Below, piece after piece: positions 25,652 through 34,081 of a DNA stretch of 54,931 nucleotides. A program made the translations under genes and the position numbers. The stretch comes from Carideicomes alvinocaridis. Its GTDB lineage: Bacteria; Pseudomonadota; Alphaproteobacteria; Rhodobacterales; Rhodobacteraceae. The notes under the pieces were generated by a model. That model was not told where the DNA came from. It searched no databases and saw only the letters and a program-made list of their open reading frames with translations. The stretch lies in contig SRJI02000028.1 in NCBI GenBank assembly GCA_005473895.2, positions 1 through 54,931 on the forward strand. Reading direction: 5' to 3'. The stretch's first letter is position 1; each line of letters begins with the position of its first letter.

Positions 25652-26200
25652 ATGCACAGACGAACCTTGGTTGCGCTGACGCTCTTCCTGACCGCGACCC
25701 AGCCCCTGGCGGCCCAGGTGACGCAGCAGGACATGGAAGCGGAGGCCGAAGAGACGGTCAATCCCTCCACGGAAGACATCGTCGAGCCGGCGGGCCCCGC
25801 AGGCTCTCCCGAAGCTGCCGAAGCGGAGGGCGACACGTCCAGCGCCCTCGAACAGGCCCGCACGATGCTCGACGACATGACGGGCGTGGTCCAGAGCATC
25901 CGCAGCAAGAGCGAGATGCCGTCCGACCCGCTGTCCCATCTCGATTCCATCCTGGAGGTCCATTTCGTCAAGCTCAGCTCCATCACGGTGAAGAGCGACC
26001 TTTCGGAGCTTTCCGCAGATGAGAAGCTGCGCGACTACGACGAGGGGATCTCCAACGCGCAGGCGCATATCGGCAAGAACGAGTACGTGATGAACGCGCT
26101 CCACAACCGGGGCTACGAGTTGCAGGACGTGGTGACCTGGGAAACCGGGGGCACCGCAGACGTGCTGATCGTCGTGGACGACCGCGATAAGGGCGAGTGA
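25652..26200 (+). CDS. Secreted protein of unknown family, probable stress-regulon member
   Basis: A 182-residue protein with a signal peptide (RRTLVALTLFLTATQPLAA, cleavage near residue 21) and a very acidic, probably disordered stretch (about 25-70) rich in Glu, Ala and Pro. Residues about 75-180 look folded and end in TADVLIVVDDRDKGE. No cysteine pair, lipobox or membrane segment is seen, so it is likely a soluble periplasmic protein. I do not recognise the family. It is divergent from the stress kinase and has a near-perfect EcfG-type promoter. Confidence 0.8.
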   Translation: MHRRTLVALTLFLTATQPLAAQVTQQDMEAEAEETVNPSTEDIVEPAGPAGSPEAAEAEGDTSSALEQARTMLDDMTGVVQSIRSKSEMPSDPLSHLDSILEVHFVKLSSITVKSDLSELSADEKLRDYDEGISNAQAHIGKNEYVMNALHNRGYELQDVVTWETGGTADVLIVVDDRDKGE

Positions 26201-26278
26201 CCGGGCAGGGGGCTTATTCGTTCGCCCGCCACAGGGGATGGCCCGCCTCGCCATGCGAGTGAGGCGCATCACACCCGC

Positions 26279-27547
26279 CTAGAGCGCGTCCGACACCTCT
26301 TCATGCGACAGGATCGCCCCTTGGTGGGCGAGGCGGTCGCGCACGGCTTTGGGCTCCGCCGTCTCTCCGTCGGCGACGAGGGCGGCGGCACAGCCGGCGG
26401 CATGGCCGGTGGCCATGGAGGTGCCCAGCACCCGGATCGCGGCCCCGGCCTTGCGGTCGCCATCCGCCAAGCGCCCCGCGGCGAACAGGTTGGGCGTGTC
26501 GCGGCTGGCGAGGCAGGAGAGCGGTATCTCGTAGCTCCCCTTGTCCGGGGGAAAGTCGAAGCTGCTGCGATAGCTCTCCCGGTCGTGCCATTCCGCGCCC
26601 CAGCATCCAAGCGCCACGCAATCTTCAAAGCGCCGCCGCTCGGCGATGTCGTCCCACCGCAGGCCCCGGGCGGCCACCAGATGGCGCGATTCCCGGGTCC
26701 CGAATTCCGGCCCGGTGGAGGCGAGATAGGCGCGCTCGCAGCCCTCCAGCTTCCGCACGGCCTGCAGGTAGCGCCAGGCCTGGGCACGGCCATCGGCCTC
26801 GGCCGCCGATTGCCCGGCCGGATCGCGCGGGTCGTAGGGGGCGGAGGCCACGAAAGCCACCAGGTCGCCCGAGATCGGCAGGTGGATCATCACGCTGCGA
26901 TCCTTGGTGACGCCCGCGCCGTCGGGATAGAGCGCGTGGACCGCGGCGGCGAAATCTGCCGCATCGACCCTGGTGCCCGGCGCCAGCCCGCCAAAGCGGG
27001 TGCCCAGCGTGCCGAGGTTCGCGCCGTCCTCGTTGCCGTACCGGGTGGCCGCACCGCCGAACGCCGCGAGGTCGCCGTCGCCCGACGCGTCGACGAAGGC
27101 GCGGGCCTCGTGGGTGAGCTGCCCGCCATGCCCCGCCACGGTGACCCGGGCGATGCGGTCGCCCTCGCGCTCCGCGGCCACGACCTGCTGGCCGAAATGC
27201 ACCTCCACCCCGGCCTCGGCGCAGAGCGCGTCCAGCACCAGTTTCAGTGCCTCGGGGTCGAAGGGGGCAAAGACGCCGCGGAACCGCTGCGGCGGAGAGA
27301 CGGCGTCCAGCGCGCGCAGCCGCTCCAGCACCCGCGCGCCGACGCCACCGACCACGCGCCGCGGCTCTTCGCCCAGCGTGTAGAGCCCGCAGAAGGTGTT
27401 GACGTTGCGCATGGTGGCCGCGCCGCCGAGGCAATGGTTGCGCTCCAGCAGCAGGGTGCGGGCGCCGCTTTCCGCGCTGGCGATGGCAGCAGCCACCCCG
27501 GCGCAACCGCCGCCGGCGACGATGACGTCGAATTGCTCGCCCTCCAT
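26279..27547 (-). CDS. FAD-dependent oxidoreductase
   Basis: A 422-residue flavoprotein. The N-terminal dinucleotide fold is clear (DVIVAGGGCAGVAAAIASAE, residues 7-26, then LLLERNHCLGG), and DASGDGDLAAFGG near 150 plus NLFAAGRLADGDRKAG near 355-370 fit the FAD-dependent oxidoreductase family related to fumarate-reductase-like enzymes. There is no iron-sulphur motif, so it is not a typical dioxygenase reductase. It is the last gene of the tct/dioxygenase operon, 2 nt after tctA. It may oxidise or reduce an intermediate of the imported compound; the substrate is unknown. Confidence 0.82.
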   Translation of the reverse strand: MEGEQFDVIVAGGGCAGVAAAIASAESGARTLLLERNHCLGGAATMRNVNTFCGLYTLGEEPRRVVGGVGARVLERLRALDAVSPPQRFRGVFAPFDPEALKLVLDALCAEAGVEVHFGQQVVAAEREGDRIARVTVAGHGGQLTHEARAFVDASGDGDLAAFGGAATRYGNEDGANLGTLGTRFGGLAPGTRVDAADFAAAVHALYPDGAGVTKDRSVMIHLPISGDLVAFVASAPYDPRDPAGQSAAEADGRAQAWRYLQAVRKLEGCERAYLASTGPEFGTRESRHLVAARGLRWDDIAERRRFEDCVALGCWGAEWHDRESYRSSFDFPPDKGSYEIPLSCLASRDTPNLFAAGRLADGDRKAGAAIRVLGTSMATGHAAGCAAALVADGETAEPKAVRDRLAHQGAILSHEEVSDAL

Positions 27548-27549
27548 GG

Positions 27550-29073
27550 TCAGTCCCCGCTTTCCGTGACGCTTGCCGGAGCACTGCCGCCGCGGCGGCT
27601 CCGGATGCTGGTGAAGAGGCCCCAGAGGATCAGCGCGATGATCGCCGCCATGAAGCCCGCGCTGATGGGCCGCTCGAAGAAGACCAGGAGGTCGCCGCGG
27701 GACAGCAGCAGCGCGCGGCGCAGGTTGGTCTCGATCAGCGGGCCCAGCACGAAGCCCAGAAGCAGCAGCGCCGGGTTGAACTTCATCAGCGACAGCGCGT
27801 AGCCGGCGGCGCCGATCACGACGACCGAGTAGACGTCGAAGGTGGAGCCGCGCACGGAATAGACCCCGATGCAGACAAAGACGACGATGGCCGGGTAGAG
27901 CAGGCTGAACGGGATCCGCAGCAGCGCCACCCAGATGCCGATGAGGGGCAGGTTCAGGACCAGCAGGAACAGGTTGCCGATGCCGAAGCTGGCGATCAGG
28001 CCCCAGAACATCTCGGGCCGTTCGACCAGCATCAGCGGGCCGGGCTGGATCCCGTGGATGATCATCGCCCCCAGCATCAGTGCCATGACCACGTCGCCCG
28101 GGATGCCGAGCGTGAGCGTGGGGATGAAGGCGGTGATGGCGCCGGAATTGTTGGCCGCCTCGGGGCCTGCCACGCCTTCCACCGCGCCGTTGCCGAAGCG
28201 TTCCGGCGTCCGGGTGACCTTGCGCTCCGTCGCGTAGGAAATGAACGTGGCAATCACCCCGCCGGTGCCGGGCAGCGCGCCGAAGAAGGCGCCGAGCCCG
28301 GTGCCCCGTATCGCCGGAAAGATGATGCGCCGAAGCTCGCGCCGCTCCTTCAGCATTTCGCGCAGGCCCACCTTCTCGCGCAGCTTGCGCTCGTCCGAAC
28401 CGCGGATGTTGGAGATCACCTCGGAGATGCCGAAAAGTCCCATCGCCAGCGCCACCAGGTTCACCCCGTCGAGCAGCGCCGTCTGGCCGAAGGTGAAGCG
28501 CATGGCGCCGGAATTCACGTCGGTGCCGATACAGCCGAGGATCATCCCCACGACCACCATCGCCATCGACTTGGCCGGAGAGGTGGCGCCCACGGTCGAG
28601 GCCGCGACCAGTCCCAGCAGCATCATCGAGGCATATTCCGCCGCGCCGAACTTGGTCCCGATCTTGGCCAGCAGCGGCGCGAAGAGGACGAGGATCAGGA
28701 TCCCCAGCATCGAGCCGATGAAGGAGCCCGACATGGCGCTGAACAGCGCCAGCCCCGCGCGTCCCTGTCGCGCCAGCGGATAGCCCTCGATCGCGGTGAC
28801 CGCGGATTGCGGCGTCCCCGGCAGGCGCAGCAGGATCGCCGCGATCGACCCGCCATATTGCGCGCCGTAATAGACGCCGGCCAGCATCACCAGCGCCGCC
28901 TCGGGCTGGATGTAGTAGGTGACCGGCAGCAGCAGCGAGATCGCCGCCAGCGCGCCCACGCCCGGCAACACGCCGATGAAGGTGCCGAGAAAGACGCCGA
29001 CGAAGCAGTAGAACAGGACGGTGGGCTGGGTCGCGACGCTCAGACCGTAGAGCAGGCCTTCGAAAGTGTTCAT
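27550..29073 (-). CDS. tctA: Tripartite tricarboxylate transporter, large membrane subunit
   Basis: A 507-residue inner-membrane protein with about 12 hydrophobic segments. The family motifs GVLPGVGALAAISLLLP (about 35-51) and LAGVYYGAQYGGSIAAILLRLPGTPQS (in sequence near 64-90) are present, with the matching inverted copy GALPGTGGVIATFISY near 265. It forms the ion-coupled permease with TctB and takes substrate from the TctC binding protein encoded in the same operon. The start follows the tctB stop by 1 nt. Confidence 0.95.
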   Translation of the reverse strand: MNTFEGLLYGLSVATQPTVLFYCFVGVFLGTFIGVLPGVGALAAISLLLPVTYYIQPEAALVMLAGVYYGAQYGGSIAAILLRLPGTPQSAVTAIEGYPLARQGRAGLALFSAMSGSFIGSMLGILILVLFAPLLAKIGTKFGAAEYASMMLLGLVAASTVGATSPAKSMAMVVVGMILGCIGTDVNSGAMRFTFGQTALLDGVNLVALAMGLFGISEVISNIRGSDERKLREKVGLREMLKERRELRRIIFPAIRGTGLGAFFGALPGTGGVIATFISYATERKVTRTPERFGNGAVEGVAGPEAANNSGAITAFIPTLTLGIPGDVVMALMLGAMIIHGIQPGPLMLVERPEMFWGLIASFGIGNLFLLVLNLPLIGIWVALLRIPFSLLYPAIVVFVCIGVYSVRGSTFDVYSVVVIGAAGYALSLMKFNPALLLLGFVLGPLIETNLRRALLLSRGDLLVFFERPISAGFMAAIIALILWGLFTSIRSRRGGSAPASVTESGD

Positions 29074-29074
29074 C

Positions 29075-29521
29075 TCACAGGCCCCGCGGCAGCACGGGCA
29101 GGGTCATGCCCAGCCCCAGGATGAAGATCAGCCAGGTGATCAGCGCCACGGCGACCGCCACCCCGATCCGCCAGATCCAGCCGGGCCGCGTGGCGGGCAC
29201 CGTGGCGATCAGCACCACGATCAGCGTCGTCAGCAGCACGCCCGCACGCTCGACCAGCAGCGCAAAGGCCACCACGGCGACGAGGATGAACAGGCCTTCC
29301 TTCAGCGCTACCTCTTCCCGCGTCCCGCGCCGCAAGAAGGCGGGGACCGCGATGGCCAGGCCCAGGCAGGCCAGCACCCCGCCCAGCACCGCCGGAAAGA
29401 AGCCCGGCCCGATGCGGCGCAGCTCGCCGAACTCGTAGTGATTGACTGAATAGGCGGCCACCGCCACCCCACAAAGCGCCAGAAGCGCTCCGCCCCACAG
29501 GTCGAAATAGTCGCGTTTCAT
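29075..29521 (-). CDS. tctB: Tripartite tricarboxylate transporter, small membrane subunit
   Basis: A 148-residue membrane protein with four hydrophobic segments and the RRIGPGFFPAVLGGVLA motif (about 35-51) typical of TctB. ATG 29521 (MKRDYFDLWGG) is chosen because GAGGGGGG lies just upstream; the longer frame to 29599 adds an Arg-rich stretch that overlaps the dioxygenase beta gene. It supports assembly or activity of TctA. Located 34 nt after the dioxygenase beta stop. Confidence 0.9.
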   Translation of the reverse strand: MKRDYFDLWGGALLALCGVAVAAYSVNHYEFGELRRIGPGFFPAVLGGVLACLGLAIAVPAFLRRGTREEVALKEGLFILVAVVAFALLVERAGVLLTTLIVVLIATVPATRPGWIWRIGVAVAVALITWLIFILGLGMTLPVLPRGL

Positions 29522-29555
29522 GCTCCCCCCTCGGCGTCGCCGTCTTCCCTGCGGC

Positions 29556-30086
29556 TCAGAGCCCGTAGAAGTCGATAACGGCCGGGAGAAGATCGTCAAG
29601 CATGGTCACCTTCTTCCGGGCGATCTTCCACCCGCTGCCGTCGCGGCGCAGGGTGAACTCGTAGTGGCCCGCATTGGAGGTCCGTTTGGACACACGCGGA
29701 TCGTAATGCTGCACGTTCCAGGCGGCGGTGCCCTCGATCTCGCCCTCGCCCTGCCGCGCCACCAGCACGTTCGACACCATGTGGACCGTGCGGGGCAGGG
29801 GCATGGCGGTCACGCTCTTGCGGGTGCGGATGCGGAAGACACGCTCTTCCAGGCCCAGCCGGCTCGTGTGGTAGATGAGGGAAACCTCGCGCGCGGGGTC
29901 GCTGACGGTCTCCACCTCGTCCTTCCAGACCGGCACCCAGTAGGTGCAATCCTCGGTGTAGAGATCCAGCCAGGCATCCCAGTCCTGCAGGTCCAGAAGC
30001 TGGCCCTCGGTGGCCAGCAGGCGTTCGGCGATGGCGGCGGCGCGGCGCTCGGCCAGGATCGCATCCGTGTCCCGTTGATCAAGCAT
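29556..30086 (-). CDS. Aromatic-ring-hydroxylating dioxygenase, beta subunit
   Basis: A 176-residue small subunit with the SnoaL/NTF2-like fold, which builds the alpha3beta3 hexamer of Rieske dioxygenases. LLDLQDWDAWLDLYTEDCTYWVPV (in sequence, about 30-53), the Leu-Gly...RVFRIRT block and SNVLV match BenB-type subunits. The ATG at 30086 overlaps the alpha-subunit stop by 8 nt, so the two are translationally coupled. It is structural, not catalytic. Confidence 0.92.
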   Translation of the reverse strand: MLDQRDTDAILAERRAAAIAERLLATEGQLLDLQDWDAWLDLYTEDCTYWVPVWKDEVETVSDPAREVSLIYHTSRLGLEERVFRIRTRKSVTAMPLPRTVHMVSNVLVARQGEGEIEGTAAWNVQHYDPRVSKRTSNAGHYEFTLRRDGSGWKIARKKVTMLDDLLPAVIDFYGL

Positions 30087-31494
30087 CGCTCACCTCCATC
30101 GCCGCAGCCTCGCGTTCCAGCCCCTTCTCGATCAGCCGCAGCCATTCGCGGTAGCCGGTGTGAAAACAGCTCTCGTCCCCGAAGGAGACCGGCCCGTGGC
30201 GCGCCTCCGCGGGGTCGATGCGCAGCTCTCCGACATAGGGGTCGGGGCCCGCCGGATCGCTGCCCAGGCCGCGCAGGTAGCCCGAGGTCGCGCCGGCATC
30301 CTCGGCCTCGTAGCCGGCCTGCACGTATTCATACATCAGGTTGTCGTCCGAAGCGCCAAGCCCGGTGGGATTGAAGAAGTCCTCGTAATTGCGGATCCGC
30401 AGCTCGCGCGCCTCCGCCCCCTCGCCGATGGGCGCCAGGCAGTGCGACCGCATCTCGGTCTTGCCGGGGCCCAGCGGCCGCCAGGTGCGCAGCTGCATGG
30501 CCGAGATGTCCACCACCTGCAGGTTGGGAAAGATCGTCAGGTTGCGCTGGCGCAGGATCCATTTCAGGTCATCCTCGCCCACGCGCTCGCGGATCTCGTC
30601 CAGTACCGCCGGGTCCTTGGCGATGGGCCGCACGTGGACCCGGCCTGTCTTGCGGATCGCGTACATCAGCGCGTGACCCCGGTCGAAGGCATAGGTGCCG
30701 GTGCCTTCCTCCACGTCCTCGGCCTCGTAGGTCTTGCCCGCCTCCATCGATCCGATCTTCTGCCGGTGCTTCATGACTTCCATGTAGGCCGCATGGGTGG
30801 CGGCGAAGTGGTAGAAATCCAGCCCGTTCTCCCATTGCAGCTTCCAGTTGCCGTCGTAGGTATAGGCCACTTCGCCCGGCACGTATTCCACCCCCTCGGG
30901 CCCCTGGTCGACGGTCAGGTCGAGGAAGCGGGCCGCGTCGCCCAAGTGCTCCTTGAGCGGCGGCACGTCCGGATTCAGCGAGCCGAAGACGAAGCCGCGA
31001 TAGCTCTCCATCCGGGCGATTTCCATCAGCGGGTAATCCGCCTTGTCGAAATCCTCGGGATATTGCCCGTCCTTCTCCTGCGCCACGGCCAGGCAGCGGC
31101 CGGTGCTGTCGTAGCTCCAGGCGTGGTAGCGGCAGACATGGACCCGCTTGTTGCCGCCCTTGTAGGGGCAGAGCACGGCGCCCCGGTGCCGGCAGGTGTT
31201 GTAGAAGCAGCGAACGACCCCGTCGGTGCCGCGTTGCAGGATCACCGGCTGGCGCCCGATATGGGCGGTGACGTAATCGTCCGGCTCGGGGATCTGGCTT
31301 TCCAGCCCCACGAAGTTCCAGGTCGCCTCGAAGATGTGGCGCATCTCCAGCTCGTGGATCTCGCGGTCGGTAAAGACCTTGCGGTCCACGTGGAAGCGGC
31401 CGGTCTCGGCCTCGTCGCGGATCATGGTGCGGACCATGTCGAGCTTGCGTTTCAGAGGCACGACGCTATCGGTCCCGCGCAGGCGCTGGTTCAT
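30079..31494 (-). CDS. Rieske aromatic-ring-hydroxylating dioxygenase, alpha subunit
   Basis: A 471-residue catalytic subunit that adds both atoms of O2 to an aromatic ring. Rieske cluster ligands are Cys101/His103 and Cys121/His124 (CRHRGAVLCP, CRYHAWSY); mononuclear iron is bound by His229 and His234 in DFYHFAATH, with Asp226 as the bridge to the neighbouring cluster. The third iron ligand is probably an Asp in GASDD. The layout resembles benzoate/anthranilate-type dioxygenases, so an aromatic acid is likely. No ferredoxin/reductase and no cis-diol dehydrogenase is encoded nearby, so electrons must come from elsewhere. It lies 102 nt after tctC, across two hairpins. Confidence 0.94.
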   Translation of the reverse strand: MNQRLRGTDSVVPLKRKLDMVRTMIRDEAETGRFHVDRKVFTDREIHELEMRHIFEATWNFVGLESQIPEPDDYVTAHIGRQPVILQRGTDGVVRCFYNTCRHRGAVLCPYKGGNKRVHVCRYHAWSYDSTGRCLAVAQEKDGQYPEDFDKADYPLMEIARMESYRGFVFGSLNPDVPPLKEHLGDAARFLDLTVDQGPEGVEYVPGEVAYTYDGNWKLQWENGLDFYHFAATHAAYMEVMKHRQKIGSMEAGKTYEAEDVEEGTGTYAFDRGHALMYAIRKTGRVHVRPIAKDPAVLDEIRERVGEDDLKWILRQRNLTIFPNLQVVDISAMQLRTWRPLGPGKTEMRSHCLAPIGEGAEARELRIRNYEDFFNPTGLGASDDNLMYEYVQAGYEAEDAGATSGYLRGLGSDPAGPDPYVGELRIDPAEARHGPVSFGDESCFHTGYREWLRLIEKGLEREAAAMEVSDA

Positions 31495-31523
31495 GGCTCA
31501 TCTCCGATGTGGCTTGGCGTTGG

Positions 31524-31591
31524 TCGGGCGCGGCCGCGCGGGCCGCACCCTGTCTTCGGGTCGGGCGCGGCTAGCGACGGCCGCACCCGAC
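31524..31591. repeat. Tandem GC-rich hairpins between tctC and dioxygenase alpha
   Basis: Two similar stem-loops in direct repeat: GGGCGCGGCC (31526-31535) with GGCCGCACCC (31541-31550), and GTCGGGCGCGGC (31560-31571) with GCCGCACCCGAC (31580-31591). Each has one mismatch position that pairs as G-U in RNA of one strand. No T-run follows, so they may act as mRNA stabilisers or attenuators rather than terminators. Confidence 0.6.
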
Positions 31592-31596
31592 GGGGA

Positions 31597-32580
31597 TCAG
31601 TTCTTCACCAGTCCCGCCTTTTCCAGCACGTCGCCCCAGACGCCGGTATCCTTCTCGATCCGGTCGGCCAGGTCCTGCTGCGTGCCGCCCTGGGCCTGCC
31701 AGCCGATGGACAGCATCTTGTCAATCGCCTCCTGCGAGTTCAGCACCGCGTCGATCTCGGTGTTGAGCTTGTCCACGATCTCCTGCGGGGCATCGGCGCT
31801 GGCGACGGCGGCGATCCACAGCTCGGCGCGGAAATCGTCGGGCATGCCGGCATGGCCCGCGATCGGCGGCACGTCGGGAGCCAGCGGCGAGGGCTCGGCC
31901 GAGGAGATGCCGAGGATCTTCAGGTTCCCCGCCTTGAACTGCGCCAGCGCGCCGGAGGGGGCCATGAAGGCCGCGTTGATTTCCTGCCCGAGGATCGAGT
32001 TGGTGACCTCCGAGAAGCTGGCGAAGGGAATGTGCAGCATGTCGAGCCCGGCGGCATCGGCGAAAAGCTCGGTGGTCAGGTGCGACCCCGAGCCCTGGCC
32101 GATGGAGCCGTAGGTGATGTCGCCCGGGTTCTCCTTGGACCAGGCGATGAATTCCTCGAGGTTGTCGGGCTCGGCCTCGGAATTGAGCGTCAGGATCAGC
32201 GGGCTGGTCCCGATCAGCGCGACGGGCTTGAGGTCTTCCTGCACGTCGTAGGCCAGGTCGGGGATCAGCTTGGGCGAGGTGGTCATCGGCCCGTTGGTGG
32301 TGATCGCGAAGGTGTAGGCCGGATCGCCCTGCAGCATCTGCTGCACGCCGATGGCACCGCCCGCGCCGGGCTTGTTCTCGATCACGACCGGCTGGCCGAG
32401 ACGCTCCTCCAGCCCCTCGGCGACCAGTCGGCCCATCGTGTCGGGCGACGAGCCCGCGGGATAGCCGACGATGAAATGGATCGGCTCGCTCGGCCAGTTG
32501 TCCTGTGCCGCGGCGCCGGTGGCGAAGGCCGCGGCCACGGCGAGCGCGGCGACGCCGCCCATGGCTTGTCGTCTGTTCAT
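31597..32580 (-). CDS. tctC: Tripartite tricarboxylate transporter substrate-binding protein (Bug family)
   Basis: A 327-residue periplasmic binding protein. ATG 32580 has GGGAGG 7 nt upstream. The export signal MNRRQAMGGVAALAVAAAFA ends near AAAQ at residue 26; the twin Arg may make it Tat-dependent. Family landmarks are VGYPAGSSPDTMGRLVAEGL, ENKPGAGGAIG and the SIGQGSGSHLTTELF loop. Bug proteins bind carboxylates, including aromatic ones such as terephthalate. As first gene of the operon it likely delivers the dioxygenase substrate to TctAB. Confidence 0.93.
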   Translation of the reverse strand: MNRRQAMGGVAALAVAAAFATGAAAQDNWPSEPIHFIVGYPAGSSPDTMGRLVAEGLEERLGQPVVIENKPGAGGAIGVQQMLQGDPAYTFAITTNGPMTTSPKLIPDLAYDVQEDLKPVALIGTSPLILTLNSEAEPDNLEEFIAWSKENPGDITYGSIGQGSGSHLTTELFADAAGLDMLHIPFASFSEVTNSILGQEINAAFMAPSGALAQFKAGNLKILGISSAEPSPLAPDVPPIAGHAGMPDDFRAELWIAAVASADAPQEIVDKLNTEIDAVLNSQEAIDKMLSIGWQAQGGTQQDLADRIEKDTGVWGDVLEKAGLVKN

Positions 32581-32672
32581 CAAATCCTCCCTTTTTGCCC
32601 GGTCTCCCACGGGCCGACCCCGAGATTAGCAGAGCCTCCCCGTTGGACAAACCGTTGCATCACACATATAGC

Positions 32673-32689
32673 TTTCGCGAATCGCGCAA
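32673..32689. promoter_or_regulatory. Candidate LysR-type operator between tctC and LysR gene
   Basis: The imperfect inverted repeat TTTCGCGAATCGCGCAA with T-N11-A character lies 10 nt before the LysR start, inside the 118-nt divergent gap. The position suits autoregulation and control of the tct/dioxygenase operon. No experimental support in sequence alone. Confidence 0.35.
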
Positions 32690-32698
32690 GGTGGGCGC

Positions 32699-33616
32699 AT
32701 GGATACGCTCGAAAACCTCCGGACCTTCGTCGCCGTGGCCGAAGCGGGCAATTTCTCCGAGGCGGCGCGGCGCCAGGATCTCTCCGTCTCCGTGGTGAAG
32801 AAACGGGTCGACCAGTTCGAGCACCGGGTCGGCGTCGCGCTGTTCGAGCGCTCGACCCGGGGCATGAAGCTGACCGAGCAGGGCGCGCGCCAGCTTCCCG
32901 TCGCCATCAAGCTGCTGGAGGAGGCGGACGAGGTGCTGGGCAGCTTCGCGGCCCGCGCCCGCGAGGTCGGCGGCCACCTGCGGGTCAAGGTGCCGGCGAC
33001 GCTGGGCCGGCTCCACCTGATGGACCTGCTGACCGAGTTCCGCCGCCGCCACCCGGCGCTCAGCATGGAGATCCACGCCGTCGACCGGATCGTGAACCCG
33101 ATCCAGGAGGGGTTCGACGTGGCGGTGGGGGTGACCCCCGGCAGTTTCGGCGGCGTGCAGGAGGTGGCGCTGCGCCCGATGCGCCGGCGGGTGGTCGCGG
33201 CGCCCGATTACCTGCGCCGCCGCGGCGTCCCGAAGGAGCCGCGGGACCTCGCCGGCCACGACATCCTGAACTACTCGCCCACCGGCGAATACTGGGAATT
33301 CGAGAAGGACACCCAGCGCTTCGTGATCCGCCACCGCTACCTGCTCAGCTGCAATGACGGCACCCAGCTGCTGCAGGCGGCGCGGCAGGGCGACGGCATC
33401 GCCTGCCTGTCGGATTACCTGATCAACGGCCCGCTGGCGCGGGGCGAGCTGGTGGAGGTTCTGGCCGATTACGCGACCCCCACCTACTGGATCTACCTGC
33501 AGATCCCCGAGCCCTTGGCCAACGCGCCCCGGGTCCGGGCCCTCGTCACCCATCTCAAGGAAGAGCTGACCGGCACCGCCCCCTGGGACCTGCCCGCACC
33601 CCGCGCCCCCACCTGA
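32699..33616 (+). CDS. LysR family transcriptional regulator
   Basis: A 305-residue LysR regulator. The N-terminal winged helix-turn-helix is clear (NLRTFVAVAEAGNFSEAARR, residues 6-25, then FERSTRGMKLTEQG). The C-terminal part is a two-lobed effector domain. It is divergent from tctC and presumably activates the transport/dioxygenase operon in response to the aromatic acid or a product. The C terminus is proline-rich. A hairpin element follows 127 nt after its stop. Confidence 0.95.
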   Translation: MDTLENLRTFVAVAEAGNFSEAARRQDLSVSVVKKRVDQFEHRVGVALFERSTRGMKLTEQGARQLPVAIKLLEEADEVLGSFAARAREVGGHLRVKVPATLGRLHLMDLLTEFRRRHPALSMEIHAVDRIVNPIQEGFDVAVGVTPGSFGGVQEVALRPMRRRVVAAPDYLRRRGVPKEPRDLAGHDILNYSPTGEYWEFEKDTQRFVIRHRYLLSCNDGTQLLQAARQGDGIACLSDYLINGPLARGELVEVLADYATPTYWIYLQIPEPLANAPRVRALVTHLKEELTGTAPWDLPAPRAPT

Positions 33617-33743
33617 CCGCGGCCGCCCACCGCGCTCGCACAGGCCCGCCCCCGCTGATCCAACGGACGCCGCCCGCCACAAAGCGGCGCCCCCAGCTTC
33701 TTCTGACCATAAATATCCCGGGGGTGAGGAGCGCCAGCGACGA

Positions 33744-33760
33744 GGGGGCAGCGCCCCCTT
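33744..33760. terminator. GGGGGC-AGC-GCCCCC hairpin, intergenic repeat-like element
   Basis: A perfect 6-bp GC stem (33744-33749 with 33753-33758) followed by TT, preceded at 33700-33725 by ATAAATATCCCGGGGG. I recall this combination as a recurring intergenic element in Rhodobacterales genomes. It may end the LysR transcript. The surrounding 33617-33887 holds no gene. Confidence 0.55.
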
Positions 33761-33887
33761 GCACCGAAAGCCACCCGCGCCGCCACCCCGTAAGCCGGGT
33801 GCCCCCGATCCGGACCAAGCCGCGGTACCTCCCGCTCCGACGCGCCGCGACCCTCCGCATCCCCTCTTGCGCTTCGGCGGGACCCTG

Positions 33888-34081
33888 CTTACGGTGCCGC
33901 CTGCTTCGGTCCGGAACCCAAACCGGATAATAGGGAACACGGTCGCCGTGCGCATGCGCGGCAAGCCGGGACTGCCCCCGCAACTGTGAGCGGCGAGCGA
34001 AGCCGGACATCGCCACTGTCACGCCGGATCGTGACGGGAAGGCCCGGCCAAGCGACGACCCGCAAGTCAGGAGACCTGCCG
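33888..34081 (+). promoter_or_regulatory. Cobalamin (AdoCbl) riboswitch
   Basis: The RNA carries the B12-box features in order: TTACGGTGCC at the 5' end, AATAGGGAACACGGT, CTGCCCCCGCAACTGTGAGCGG, CGCCACTGTCACGCCGG, GGGAAGGC, and GACGACCCGCAAGTCAGGAGACCTGCC (given here as the order of short conserved blocks, ending at 34081). It lies 163 nt upstream of btuB. A CCCGC-CCAA-GCGGG hairpin at 34212-34225 just before the btuB ribosome binding site may be the expression platform. High cobalamin should repress the operon. Confidence 0.95.
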
